This document shows positions 1 to 7,566 of a DNA stretch of 49,988 bases, piece after piece (position 1 is the first letter of the stretch; each line of letters begins with the position of its first letter). Position numbers and translations under genes: made by a program. The stretch covers positions 1 through 49,988 of the forward strand of contig CACZXF010000046.1 in NCBI GenBank assembly GCA_902785105.1. The letters run 5' to 3'. Source of the stretch: an uncultured Eubacteriales bacterium (GTDB taxonomy: Bacteria > Bacillota > Clostridia > Christensenellales > Aristaeellaceae). The notes beneath the pieces were generated by a model. The model saw only the letters and a program-made list of their open reading frames with translations. It did no database searches and was not told the DNA's origin.

Positions 1-91
1 GTTAGTACAACATTTCCCCTGAATATGCCTGCTTTTCTCGTTTTTTCCACCTCTGACAATCCCTTGTTTGGATTTCTCTCTACTTTTTAGA

Positions 92-166
92 GGTTCCCTT
101 GAGGGGAAGGTGGCGCGAAGCGCCGGATGAGGTGAAACCCCGTCTCCTCGACAAATTCCAACTTAT
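92..166. repeat. B-type intergenic repeat, right half only
   Basis: It holds the palindrome TTCCCTTGAGGGGAA, the hairpin GGCGCGAAGCGCC, GGATGAGGTG, and the end motif CTCCTCGACAAATTCCAACTTA. The left half is missing or degraded. The same module recurs at least eight more times in the window. Confidence 0.8.
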
Positions 167-177
167 TGTTATACGAA

Positions 178-212
178 ACAGGCTGCCGCGCCATCACAGC
201 GCGGCAGCCTGT
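178..212 (-). terminator. Strong hairpin downstream of the ACT/MBL gene
   Basis: A perfect 14-bp stem (ACAGGCTGCCGCGC and its complement) encloses a 7-base loop. It starts 7 bases past the stop of the minus-strand gene. The downstream tract on that strand (TTTCGTAT) is only moderately U-rich, so termination efficiency is uncertain. Confidence 0.65.
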
Positions 213-218
213 CTGCGT

Positions 219-1661
219 TTACTTTTGTGCCTGGACCTCATAGTCCTTCTTCATGCCGTGGGCACCGAAGATCTGCCACTGGCCGACGCCTAAGCGCTGC
301 ATGATGGCGCGGCGCTCCTCGGCGCAGAGGGCCGGGTCGGTGTCCACGGAGGTCATGAGGACGGGGGCGTACTGGTTGTAGCTGGCCTGTTCCCGGGTCA
401 TGCCGTGGACATTGACGTAGATGTCGCCGGTGAAGGCAATGTGATGGGCGAAGTCGATGAGGACCGTTTCCCCCTTCAGGTGGCCGCCCTTGCCCTGATA
501 GACCTCGAAACACAGCTCGCCAAAGGAGAAGAAGCCCATCTGCATCAGCGGGGCCTCCTGCTCGAAGGGGACGTCCCAGAGGGCCTTGACTTTATCGGGG
601 TCCGGGGGCGCGTAGCGGGTCAGGGTCTTGCAGATGCTGATGTAGGGCTTATGTACGGGGTTCTGTTCCCGGAAACCGTTCTTGCCCGCGTGTTCCAGCG
701 CCAGACATTCTTTCGACTTTGCGCTGGCCAGCACCTCGTCGAACAGGGGGAGCAGGCCGCAGTGGTCCAGGTCAGCGTGGGTGATGAATATGCGCTTGCG
801 CATGGTCTCCCAGTCGGGGAAAAGCTTGCGGAAGATGGCCTCCATCTCATGGCGGTAGAGGGCATAGCCGCAGTCGATGAAGAGGACTTCGCCGTTGCTC
901 TCCAATATGGCGGTGTTGCTGCCGCAGGGCGGCTCGATGAGGGTGATGAGGGTGTTTTCGGTGATCCTGTGGCGGGAGATGCGGGGGGAGAAGGCGCTGC
1001 CCCGACAGACCGCCAGCAGCTCGGCGAAGCGGCTGATGCTCTCGAAGGTCTTGTAGGGGGAGAGGCCCTTTTCATCCAATAATTGCATCACCAGGTTGGA
1101 GTTGACCAGCAGGCCGTCCCGGTACTGCTCCGGGAGTTCAAGGGTCTGCATCAGCCCGGAGACGAAGGAGCGATAGAATATGCTGTTGTCGTAGACTTTC
1201 TCCGAGTGGTTGTAGTCGATGACCCGCACCGGGCACAGCGCCTCCACCCGTGAAAGGAACGCTTTCAATACCGCCTCGTCCTCCACGAACAGGCCCATCT
1301 TGAAAGCCTGGTAGTCGGTGCCGTTCTCCTGGGAGCTGATGTAGGAGATGTTCAGCCGGTATTCGCTGATGAGCCGCAGCACCTCGGCCACGCTGCCCGG
1401 CTCGTCTCTCAGGTGGAATTCCAATAATACGATGCCCTTGTCGTGCTCCGCCGTGGGGAGATAGCCGATTTGGGAGAGCTGCGCGTCCGCCGCGGACAGT
1501 TGCGACTCGCTGCCCTCGGCGTCGATGAACAGCGTGTGGGAGTCCACCGCCTTGTTGTAGCTCACCCGCGTGATGTTGATGCCCAGCGCCGCGAAGCACT
1601 CGCTGGCCTTCAGAAACGCGCCGATGTGGTTGGGCATGGTGGTGATGTAGGTCTTTTTCAT
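219..1661 (-). CDS. ACT-domain / metallo-beta-lactamase-fold hydrolase
   Basis: The 480-residue protein has two ACT-like ligand-binding domains (about residues 1-72 and 76-150), a linker, and a metallo-beta-lactamase fold from about residue 235. The metal motif reads HADLDH at 295-300, where the family usually has HxHxDH, so one His ligand is replaced by Asp. A later FTGD strand and a GAHG near the C-terminus fit the remaining ligands. ACT domains usually sense amino acids, so an amino-acid-controlled hydrolase is inferred; the substrate is unknown. The start is supported by GAAAGG about 9 bases upstream. No signal peptide is seen, so it is probably cytoplasmic. It follows the SH3 gene on the same strand with about 70 bases between. 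Confidence 0.75.
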   Translation of the reverse strand: MKKTYITTMPNHIGAFLKASECFAALGINITRVSYNKAVDSHTLFIDAEGSESQLSAADAQLSQIGYLPTAEHDKGIVLLEFHLRDEPGSVAEVLRLISEYRLNISYISSQENGTDYQAFKMGLFVEDEAVLKAFLSRVEALCPVRVIDYNHSEKVYDNSIFYRSFVSGLMQTLELPEQYRDGLLVNSNLVMQLLDEKGLSPYKTFESISRFAELLAVCRGSAFSPRISRHRITENTLITLIEPPCGSNTAILESNGEVLFIDCGYALYRHEMEAIFRKLFPDWETMRKRIFITHADLDHCGLLPLFDEVLASAKSKECLALEHAGKNGFREQNPVHKPYISICKTLTRYAPPDPDKVKALWDVPFEQEAPLMQMGFFSFGELCFEVYQGKGGHLKGETVLIDFAHHIAFTGDIYVNVHGMTREQASYNQYAPVLMTSVDTDPALCAEERRAIMQRLGVGQWQIFGAHGMKKDYEVQAQK

Positions 1662-1688
1662 GGGCTGCGCCTTTCATAGGATATTGAA

Positions 1689-1713
1689 GGGACGCCATTC
1701 CTCCTGGCGTCCC
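1689..1713. terminator. Hairpin between SH3 gene and ACT/MBL gene
   Basis: A 9-bp perfect stem (GGGACGCCA / TGGCGTCCC) with a 7-base loop lies between the two minus-strand genes. A T-run follows only on the plus strand, so its role as a minus-strand terminator or attenuator is uncertain. Confidence 0.35.
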
Positions 1714-1732
1714 TGCGATGGCTTTTTATTGA

Positions 1733-2677
1733 TCAGTTCGCGTCCGTGGCCCATTCCCCGGAATAGACGGACCAGGAGATCTCGGAGACCTTGCCGCTGG
1801 CGTCGGCGATGATGTTGATGAAGGAATCAAAGCCGTTGACGTTCACGGGGGCGTCCACATCGGCATAGTGCTGGAAGGACGCGCCGAGGATGTTGTCGGC
1901 GCGGGCCAGACCGGCGGCGGTGAGGGTGGAGATAGCGGTGTCCATGTCCAGACCCACGCTGACGCCATAGACCGCATAGCCCTCGCCGGTGATGCGGAAG
2001 TGCTTGGTGATGGTGTCGCCGCCGATGAGCAGGGTCTCATTGGAGTAGGTCTCCGGGAAATCTGTGTTCTCCTCCAGGCGGTGGTTGGTCAGAGACAGGG
2101 CGGCGGCAGTGTCGGCCAGACCCTTCAGATACCAGGTGGACAGCTCCACCGGCTGGGGCACGCCGAAGGTGGGCGGGATCACCGTCTGGGCGCTGTCGGA
2201 ATTGGCGGCGGCCTCCTGGGCCTCCTCGCCGGTGCTCTCTACCGTGGTCTCCCCGGTGTTGTCCACCGTGGTCTCGACCGGGGCGTTCTCCAGGCTCTCC
2301 TCCGGTTCGGGCGTGGGCGTGGCCTCCGGGGCCTTGGTGGTCGTGGGCTTCTTCGTAGAGCTGGACTTCTTGCTGGAGCTGCTGGATGAGCTGGAGCTGG
2401 ACGAGCTGCCCGACAGCTTGGAATAGCGGGAGGACACCCAGCCCTTCTTGCCGTTGTACTTCACATGATACCACTTCACGCCGCGATAGTCGGTGCTGGT
2501 GTCGCCAAGGTAGGTCAGCTTCGTGCCGGAGCTGATGGCCGTGATCTTGCTGTAGTCCTTGCCGGGGCCCTTGCGCAGCCATACGTCGCCCGTGGTCCGC
2601 ACCGACGCGGCCAGCGCCGAAACGGACAGGCACGCGATCACCAGCAGCGTCAGCAGCGCGCTTGCAAACTTCTTCAT
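1733..2677 (-). CDS. Secreted SH3-domain protein with Ser/Thr/Pro linker
   Basis: The 314-residue protein has a signal peptide (about 1-22, ending SALA), then a bacterial SH3 domain (about 23-82, with VWLRKGPG and GWVSSRYSKL motifs). A low-complexity linker follows (Ser run, Lys/Thr, then Pro/Glu/Thr-rich, about 83-160), and then a C-terminal domain of about 150 residues that I do not recognise. Bacterial SH3 domains commonly bind cell-wall peptide, so an envelope location is inferred. The chosen ATG follows AAAGGAG with good spacing. An upstream in-frame extension is encoded by the neighbouring B-type repeat and was rejected. Confidence 0.75.
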   Translation of the reverse strand: MKKFASALLTLLVIACLSVSALAASVRTTGDVWLRKGPGKDYSKITAISSGTKLTYLGDTSTDYRGVKWYHVKYNGKKGWVSSRYSKLSGSSSSSSSSSSSSKKSSSTKKPTTTKAPEATPTPEPEESLENAPVETTVDNTGETTVESTGEEAQEAAANSDSAQTVIPPTFGVPQPVELSTWYLKGLADTAAALSLTNHRLEENTDFPETYSNETLLIGGDTITKHFRITGEGYAVYGVSVGLDMDTAISTLTAAGLARADNILGASFQHYADVDAPVNVNGFDSFINIIADASGKVSEISWSVYSGEWATDAN

Positions 2678-2704
2678 ATGTGCTTCTCCTTTGATTTTGT
2701 AGTG

Positions 2705-2960
2705 TTTATAAAGTGGAAGTTGCCGGGGTGAGCGGGAGTCCACCTCATCCGGCGCTTCGCGCCACCTTCCCCTCAAGGGGAAGGCTTTTGGTTACCTGGC
2801 AGCCCAGACCCTTGCCTTCCCCTTGAGGAGCATCGAGCGCCCGGAAAACAGTCCAGTGAACTGTTTTCAGCGAGATGGGGCCGGCAGGCCCGTGTTTGGT
2901 GCCCGTGAGGGGGCGGATGAGGTGGTCTCGAACGACACCCCGACAAATCCTCGTTTATCG
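2705..2960. repeat. B-type intergenic repeat, full with diverged right arm
   Basis: The left end motif is TTTATAAAGTGGAAGTTGCC, followed by the CACCTCATCCGGCGCTTCGC arm and the CCTTCCCCTCAAGGGGAAGG palindrome. The right arm contains extra sequence (GGGGCCGGCAGGCCCG and AAAACAGTCCAGTGAACTG) related to the 28.3 and 30.2 kb copies. It ends near CGACAAATCCTCGTTTATCG. Confidence 0.8.
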
Positions 2961-2979
2961 ACGTTCCCACAGCTCCCCA

Positions 2980-4290
2980 TTATTCCTCATACAACAGATA
3001 CGGCTTTCTCTGCGCCTTGAACGCTTCGATGTCCGCCTGCCAGGAGGCCTTGATGGTTTCGGCGGACTCGCCGGCCTCGATCATGGCTCTGAGCCGTTCG
3101 GAGCCGCTGAGCTTGTCGATCCAATAGCGCCCGCTGTTGTCGGGCTTTCCCCAGAAGGATTCCTGAGGCGCGGCCTGGGTACAGGCGTTATAGGCGCGGA
3201 TCAGATAATCGAGGTTGATGCCGGTCGCCCAGATTTCTTCAATGGGCTTGTCCCGCAGATCCTCGCCATAGCAGGTCTCGTTCATGAAGGGCGGTTCCAG
3301 CGCGCCGCTCATGCTCTGGGGCGTAAAGGCGAAATCAAAGCCCTCCACGCATTCCAGGTCGGGACTGCCGTAGGCTTCGAAGGGGAATTCCGTACCGCGG
3401 CCCACGGACACCCGCGTGTTCTCAAAATAGCAGGTGGAGGCGTACAGGTAGACCGCCCGCATATCCTTGAGATTCGGGGAAGGATTGCGGATCAGCGAGG
3501 TCTTGGTCTGATGGGTGTAGTTTTTGCAGGGGATCACCGTCAGGTCGCAGGCATTCGCGCCCGCCTCCAGCCAGCCCTCGCCGTTGATCATGCCCGCGAG
3601 CTCGCCCCAGGTCATGCCATACACCGTCGGGATCGGGAGCTGGCCGACGTTTGAGCTGTAGCCCTCCTGTAGGATGCCTCCATCCACATAAAACCCGTTG
3701 GGATTCGGGCGGTCCAGTATCACCATGGGCTTCCCGCTGGCGGCGCAGGCGTCCATCAGATAATACAGGGAGATATAATAGGTATAGTACCGCAGCCCCA
3801 CATCCTGCATATCCGCCACGAGGATGTCGAACTTCGCCATGTCCTCCACCGCTGGCGAATGGCTGTTGTCGCTGCCGTACAGCGAGAGAATGGGCACGCC
3901 GGTCTTTTCGTCCACGGAGTTGTCGATGTTCGCGCCCGCGTCCTCGGTGCCCCGGAAGCCGTGCTCCGGGCTGAAAATCGCCGTGACGTTCACGTCCCGG
4001 GCCAGCAGCGCATCCAATATGTGCTCGCCGTAGACCAGCGGCTCCCCGGAGGCGTCCAGGCCGAAGTGGCGGTCCACATCCGGCGCGCCGGTCTCCGAGG
4101 TCTCGTCCCCGACGATGCCGGTATGATTGGTAAACAGCGCCACACGCTTGCCCTCCAGCAGGGGCAGATAGGCATCAAACTGCTCGTCCCCCAGCACCAC
4201 GCCGCCGTTGACGGCCAGACCGCTCCCGACGCCCATGCAGAGTATCAGACAGGCCAGCAGAAACGTTTTCAACATGCGCTTTATGTCCAT
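2980..4290 (-). CDS. namZ: NamZ-like exo-beta-N-acetylmuramidase (DUF1343)
   Basis: The 436-residue protein has an N-terminal signal peptide (about 1-27, no lipobox) and the typical DUF1343 body. Recognisable motifs are GKRVALFTNHTG, IFSPEHGFRG, VADMQDVGLRYYTY, LDRPNPNGFYVDGG, TVYGMTWGELA and SVGRGTEFPFEAYG. NamZ of Bacillus removes terminal N-acetylmuramic acid from peptidoglycan fragments (GH171), so cell-wall recycling outside the membrane is the likely role. Two adjacent ATGs follow AAAAAAGGAGG; the second has the better spacing and was chosen. The gene stands alone between two repeats. The family call is firm; the exact substrate is inferred. Confidence 0.85.
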   Translation of the reverse strand: MDIKRMLKTFLLACLILCMGVGSGLAVNGGVVLGDEQFDAYLPLLEGKRVALFTNHTGIVGDETSETGAPDVDRHFGLDASGEPLVYGEHILDALLARDVNVTAIFSPEHGFRGTEDAGANIDNSVDEKTGVPILSLYGSDNSHSPAVEDMAKFDILVADMQDVGLRYYTYYISLYYLMDACAASGKPMVILDRPNPNGFYVDGGILQEGYSSNVGQLPIPTVYGMTWGELAGMINGEGWLEAGANACDLTVIPCKNYTHQTKTSLIRNPSPNLKDMRAVYLYASTCYFENTRVSVGRGTEFPFEAYGSPDLECVEGFDFAFTPQSMSGALEPPFMNETCYGEDLRDKPIEEIWATGINLDYLIRAYNACTQAAPQESFWGKPDNSGRYWIDKLSGSERLRAMIEAGESAETIKASWQADIEAFKAQRKPYLLYEE

Positions 4291-4340
4291 CATTTCCTCC
4301 TTTTTTATGGAATTGAAAACTGACGATTTGGTCTGTTCCT

Positions 4341-4487
4341 GACAAATTGGAATTTGTCGAGCAGTCAAACCAACCTTGTAGGGGCGCCGTTTCGGCGCCC
4401 GCCCCTAACGAAACGCATCGTCATACCCGGCGGGCGGCGCAACGCCGCCCCTACAGGAGAGTAGGCATCTCCCCGTCAGTTTATATC
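4341..4487. repeat. A-type intergenic repeat
   Basis: The left end GACAAATTGGAATTTGTC is a perfect small hairpin. The core is a GTAGGGGCGCCGTTTCGGCG arm, a short spacer, and the inverted GGCGGCGCAACGCCGCC arm ending CCCCTACAGG. The right end is a degenerate CTCCCCGTCAGTTTAT. Confidence 0.85.
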
Positions 4488-4700
4488 CGAAATTTGAACC
4501 CGCTGTCCATATTCCATCACATTTATTATACAACATAATGCGTTCGACATTGTGACATGTTTTGGGCTGACTGGCTATAAAAATAAGGCGGCAGGCCATG
4601 TATAAACATGCAGATTTTTGCAATTGTGCCATTATTTCCCTTTGAATCAGTATATTTATACATTTAACCTGCATATTTTGTTAAATCTTCTGAATATCTA

Positions 4701-4729
4701 TTGAATTGGAGCGCATATGGTTGTATAAT
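4701..4729 (+). promoter_or_regulatory. Sigma-A type promoter for the amino acid transporter
   Basis: TTGAAT, a 17-base spacer, then TATAAT. It lies 53 bases upstream of the binding-protein start. The leader carries a small GCGGC/GCCGC hairpin before the AGGAGG ribosome site. Confidence 0.75.
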
Positions 4730-4782
4730 TTGACTGATTAAAGCGGCAGAGCGCCGCCGAGACAATCAGGAGGTAATTTACC

Positions 4783-5529
4783 ATGAAGAAGCTCATTGCT
4801 CTAATTCTCGCCCTGATGCTGGCCTTTGCGGGCGTTTCCGCCATGGCCGAGTCCCTGAAGATGTGCACCAACGCGGCTTTCCCGCCCTACGAGTTCTACG
4901 ATGAGAACAGCGAAGCCACCGGCATCGACGTCGAGATCGCCAAGGCCGTCTGCGCCAAGCTGGGCTACGATCTGGAGATCGTGGACATCGAGTTCGACCA
5001 GTGCATCCCCGGCGTCCAGTCCGGCAAGTACGACTTCGCGGCGGCGGGCATGACCGTCACCGAGGAGCGCAAGCAGATGGTGCAGTTCACCGACACCTAT
5101 GCCACCGCCCAGCAGGTGGTCATCGTTCCCGCTGACTGCGAGATGACCAGCCTGGACGACTTCGTGGCCGCCAACGGCACCGTGAAGGTGGGCGTCCAGC
5201 GTGCCACCACCGGCGACCTGTACATGACCTGGGACTACGAGGACGCGGGCAAGGGCACCGTGGACCGCTATCCCATCGGCGCGGGCGCGGTTGAGGCCCT
5301 GAAGGCCGGCAAGGTGGACTGCGTGGTCATCGACAACGAGCCCGCCAAGAACTTCGTCGCCCAGAACGAGGGCCTGAAGATCCTGGAATCCGCCTACACC
5401 ACCGAGGAGTACGCCATGGCCTTCTCCAAGGAGAGCCCCATCTACGCCGACTTCAACGCCGCGCTGAACGAGCTGATCGAGGACGGCACCGTGAAGGGCA
5501 TCATCGATTCCTTCATCCCCGCCGAATAA
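4783..5529 (+). CDS. Polar amino acid ABC transporter, solute-binding protein
   Basis: The 248-residue family-3 binding protein has a signal peptide (about 1-22, ending AMA) and then the usual start of the fold (CTNAAFPPYEF, GIDVEIAKAV). The GKYDFAAAGMTVTEER segment is characteristic. It should capture an amino acid outside the membrane and deliver it to the permease and ATPase encoded next. No lipobox Cys is present at the cleavage site, which is unusual for a monoderm binding protein. AGGAGG lies 9 bases before the ATG, and a strong promoter is present upstream. Its ligand cannot be told from sequence alone. Confidence 0.9.
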   Translation: MKKLIALILALMLAFAGVSAMAESLKMCTNAAFPPYEFYDENSEATGIDVEIAKAVCAKLGYDLEIVDIEFDQCIPGVQSGKYDFAAAGMTVTEERKQMVQFTDTYATAQQVVIVPADCEMTSLDDFVAANGTVKVGVQRATTGDLYMTWDYEDAGKGTVDRYPIGAGAVEALKAGKVDCVVIDNEPAKNFVAQNEGLKILESAYTTEEYAMAFSKESPIYADFNAALNELIEDGTVKGIIDSFIPAE

Positions 5530-5551
5530 TCCATATCATATCTGATCTGAG

Positions 5552-5576
5552 ACAGGGAGCGGACACCGCCCCCTGT
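5552..5576 (+). terminator. Attenuator-like hairpin after the binding-protein gene
   Basis: The stem ACAGGG-A-GCGG pairs with CCGC-C-CCCTGT around an ACA loop and is followed by TTTCGGTT. It lies 22 bases past the stop codon and ahead of the permease gene. Partial termination would favour the binding protein over the permease. Confidence 0.55.
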
Positions 5577-5608
5577 TTCGGTTAGAAAAGTCAGTTAGAA
5601 ATTAGAAG

Positions 5609-5700
5609 CAACCTTGTAGGGGCGGCGTTTCGCCGCCCGCCCCGCACGACGAAACGCTGCAGAGAACGCGGGCGGCGAAACGCCGCCCCTACAGGCTTGG
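5609..5700. repeat. A-type intergenic repeat core, symmetric arms
   Basis: Both arms are of one variant: TTGTAGGGGCGGCGTTTCGC at the left and its near-complement ending CGCCGCCCCTACAGG at the right. The GAYAAA end motifs are lost. It sits inside the transporter operon. Confidence 0.85.
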
Positions 5701-5742
5701 TTGTTTTCCATACTCCATTTCCAACTTGAAGGGGTGTTTTCA

Positions 5743-6471
5743 TTGCAATCCTTGTGGGAAAGCCTGAAGGCCCAGTTTGACCTGTGCTTTGTCCAGCGCA
5801 ACCGCTGGCGCTTCATCACCACGGGCCTGGGGAACACGCTGCTGATCACGCTGCTGGCACTGCTGCTGGGCACGTTCATCGGCATGATCATCGCGGGCGT
5901 GCGCTCCACCTATGACAAGACCGCCGACAACGCCCGCCCCACGCTGGGCCGGAAGATACTGGGCTTCTTCAACGGGGTGTGCAAGGTTTACATCACCGTG
6001 CTGCGCGGCACGCCCGTGGTGGTGCAGTTGATGATCATCTGCCTGGTGATCTTCTCCTGGTCGGACAACGGCGTGGCGCTGGCCTCGCTGGCCTTCGGCC
6101 TCAATTCCGGGGCCTACGTGGCGGAGATCATCCGCGGCGGCATCATGTCCATCGACAACGGCCAGTTCGAGGCGGGCCGCTCCCTGGGCTTCAACTATTT
6201 GCAGACCATGTGGTATGTGGTGCTGCCCCAGGTGGTCAAGAACGTGCTGCCCAGCCTGATGAATGAGTTCATCGCGCTGCTGAAGGAGACCTCCGTCGCC
6301 GGCTACGCGGCGGTGCGCGATCTGACCTATGGCGGCAACACCATCGCGGGCCAGACCTATTCCTATTTCATGCCCCTCATCGCCGTGGCGTTGATCTATC
6401 TGGCTATGGTCATGACGCTGACCGCCATCGTCGGCAGGGTGGAAAGGAGGCTGAGGAGCAGTGATCACTGA
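5743..6471 (+). CDS. Polar amino acid ABC transporter, permease
   Basis: The protein is about 242 residues and has several membrane segments. It carries the inner-membrane-component loop for ATPase docking ([24 protein letters not shown], seen at about residues 147-170). The upstream [10 protein letters not shown] motif is typical of the His/Glu/Gln permease family. The start chosen is TTG at 5743, preceded by GAAGGGGTG. An in-frame upstream TTG lies in the repeat and is rejected. Its 3' end overlaps the ATPase gene by 11 bases, so the two are translationally coupled. Confidence 0.88.
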   Translation: MQSLWESLKAQFDLCFVQRNRWRFITTGLGNTLLITLLALLLGTFIGMIIAGVRSTYDKTADNARPTLGRKILGFFNGVCKVYITVLRGTPVVVQLMIICLVIFSWSDNGVALASLAFGLNSGAYVAEIIRGGIMSIDNGQFEAGRSLGFNYLQTMWYVVLPQVVKNVLPSLMNEFIALLKETSVAGYAAVRDLTYGGNTIAGQTYSYFMPLIAVALIYLAMVMTLTAIVGRVERRLRSSDH

Positions 6472-7201
6472 CGCGCTCATTAAGGTTGAAAACCTCGAAA
6501 AGACCTTCGGCGGCAGGATTCACGCCTTGAACGGCGTCTCTGCCGAGATCCACAAGGGCGAGGTGGTGGTCATCATCGGGCCCTCCGGCTCGGGCAAGTC
6601 CACCTTCCTGCGCTGCCTCAACCTGCTGGAAATGCCCACCGCGGGCACCATCACCTTCGAGGGCGTGGACATCACCGACCCCAAGGTGAACATCAACAAG
6701 CACCGGCAGAAGATGGGCATGGTGTTCCAGCACTTCAACCTGTTCCCCAACATGACGGTGCTGAAAAACATGACCGTGGCCCCGGTGAAGCTCAAGCTCA
6801 AGACCAAGGAGGCCTCCGAGGTCCAGGCCAAGCAGCTTCTGACCCGCGTGGGCTTGGCGGACCGCGCCGACGCCTACCCCAACCAGCTCTCCGGCGGCCA
6901 GAAGCAGCGCATCGCCATCGTGCGCGCGCTGTGCATGGAGCCGGACGTGATGCTCTTCGACGAGCCCACCTCCGCCCTGGACCCTGAGATGGTCGGCGAG
7001 GTGCTGGACGTCATGAAGCAGCTCGCCCGGGAGGGCATGACCATGGTGGTGGTCACCCATGAGATGGGCTTCGCCCGCGAGGTCGGCGACCGCGTCATCT
7101 TCATGGACGGCGGCAAGATCATCGAACAGGGCACGCCGAATGAAATATTCGACCACCCGAAGAACCAGAGATTGCAGGAGTTCCTCGGGAAGATACTTTG
7201 A
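6461..7201 (+). CDS. glnQ: Polar amino acid ABC transporter, ATP-binding protein
   Basis: The 246-residue GlnQ/HisP-family ATPase has Walker [10 protein letters not shown] (about 40-48), Q-loop [17 protein letters not shown] signature LSGGQKQR, Walker [15 protein letters not shown] and the switch His in [10 protein letters not shown]. It powers amino acid import through the adjacent permease. The start is GTG, with GGAGG about 11 bases upstream inside the permease gene. The gene symbol reflects the family; glutamine specificity is not shown. Confidence 0.92.
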   Translation: MITDALIKVENLEKTFGGRIHALNGVSAEIHKGEVVVIIGPSGSGKSTFLRCLNLLEMPTAGTITFEGVDITDPKVNINKHRQKMGMVFQHFNLFPNMTVLKNMTVAPVKLKLKTKEASEVQAKQLLTRVGLADRADAYPNQLSGGQKQRIAIVRALCMEPDVMLFDEPTSALDPEMVGEVLDVMKQLAREGMTMVVVTHEMGFAREVGDRVIFMDGGKIIEQGTPNEIFDHPKNQRLQEFLGKIL

Positions 7202-7206
7202 ATGAG

Positions 7207-7245
7207 ACATGGGACTGCGGATTGGGCGGTCCCATGTTCTATTTA
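7207..7245 (+). terminator. Terminator of the amino acid transporter operon
   Basis: The 9-bp stem ACATGGGAC / GTCCCATGT is followed by TTCTATTTATAT and starts 5 bases past the ATPase stop codon. Confidence 0.75.
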
Positions 7246-7249
7246 TATA

Positions 7250-7563
7250 CAGGCGGTAGTCCACCTCATCCGGCGCTTTGCGCCACCTTCCCCTCAAGGG
7301 GAAGGCTTTTGGCTGTCGGTAAACTAATACTCTTTGGCATCTAAAACCTATACATCTACGGGCGTCTTTTCCGCCGTCGCGTTGCTTCGCTTCGGTCAAC
7401 GTAGCGCTGCTACGCCTCCCTCCGCTCAGCTTAGCGCCGACGAAAAATCCATCCCGTATATGTACATGTTTTAGAAGCCAAATAGTATAACCCCTGCCTT
7501 CCCCTTGAGGGGAAGGTGCCCGTGAGGGCGGATGAGGTGGATTCCCGCTCACACCCCGTTTAT
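7250..7563. repeat. B-type intergenic repeat split by a second palindrome
   Basis: The left arm (CACCTCATCCGGCGCTTTGC, CCTTCCCCTCAAGGGGAAGG) and right arm (CCTTCCCCTTGAGGGGAAGG, GTGCCCGTGAGGGCGGATG) are about 185 bases apart. Other copies usually have 30-60 bases between the palindromes. The right end reaches the 3' end of spoIVA. The 365-base gap between genes here holds only the terminator and repeats. Confidence 0.8.
7327..7488. repeat. Imperfect long palindrome nested in the B-type repeat
   Basis: The left arm begins AATACTCTTTGGCATCTAAA; the complement of the right arm begins ATACTATTTGGCTTCTAAAA. Both continue through TATAC/ATATACGGG to a GC-rich centre containing GCTTCGCTTCGG. By eye the arms match at roughly three quarters of positions over about 60 bases. 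No protein is encoded. Confidence 0.65.
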
Positions 7564-7566
7564 TGG

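Noticed and set aside
178-212. Small structured RNA or tRNA fragment
   Set aside because: It is a simple perfect stem-loop just after a stop codon, better explained as a terminator.
2678-2776. Upstream extensions of the SH3, cobU and tsaE genes through B-type repeats as true N-termini
   Set aside because: Each gene has a well-spaced ribosome site and ATG just after the repeat, giving a normal signal peptide or family-standard N-terminus.
5595-5909. Minus-strand 104-codon frame through the A-type repeat
   Set aside because: It is composed of repeat sequence and the antisense of the permease start, with no ribosome site.
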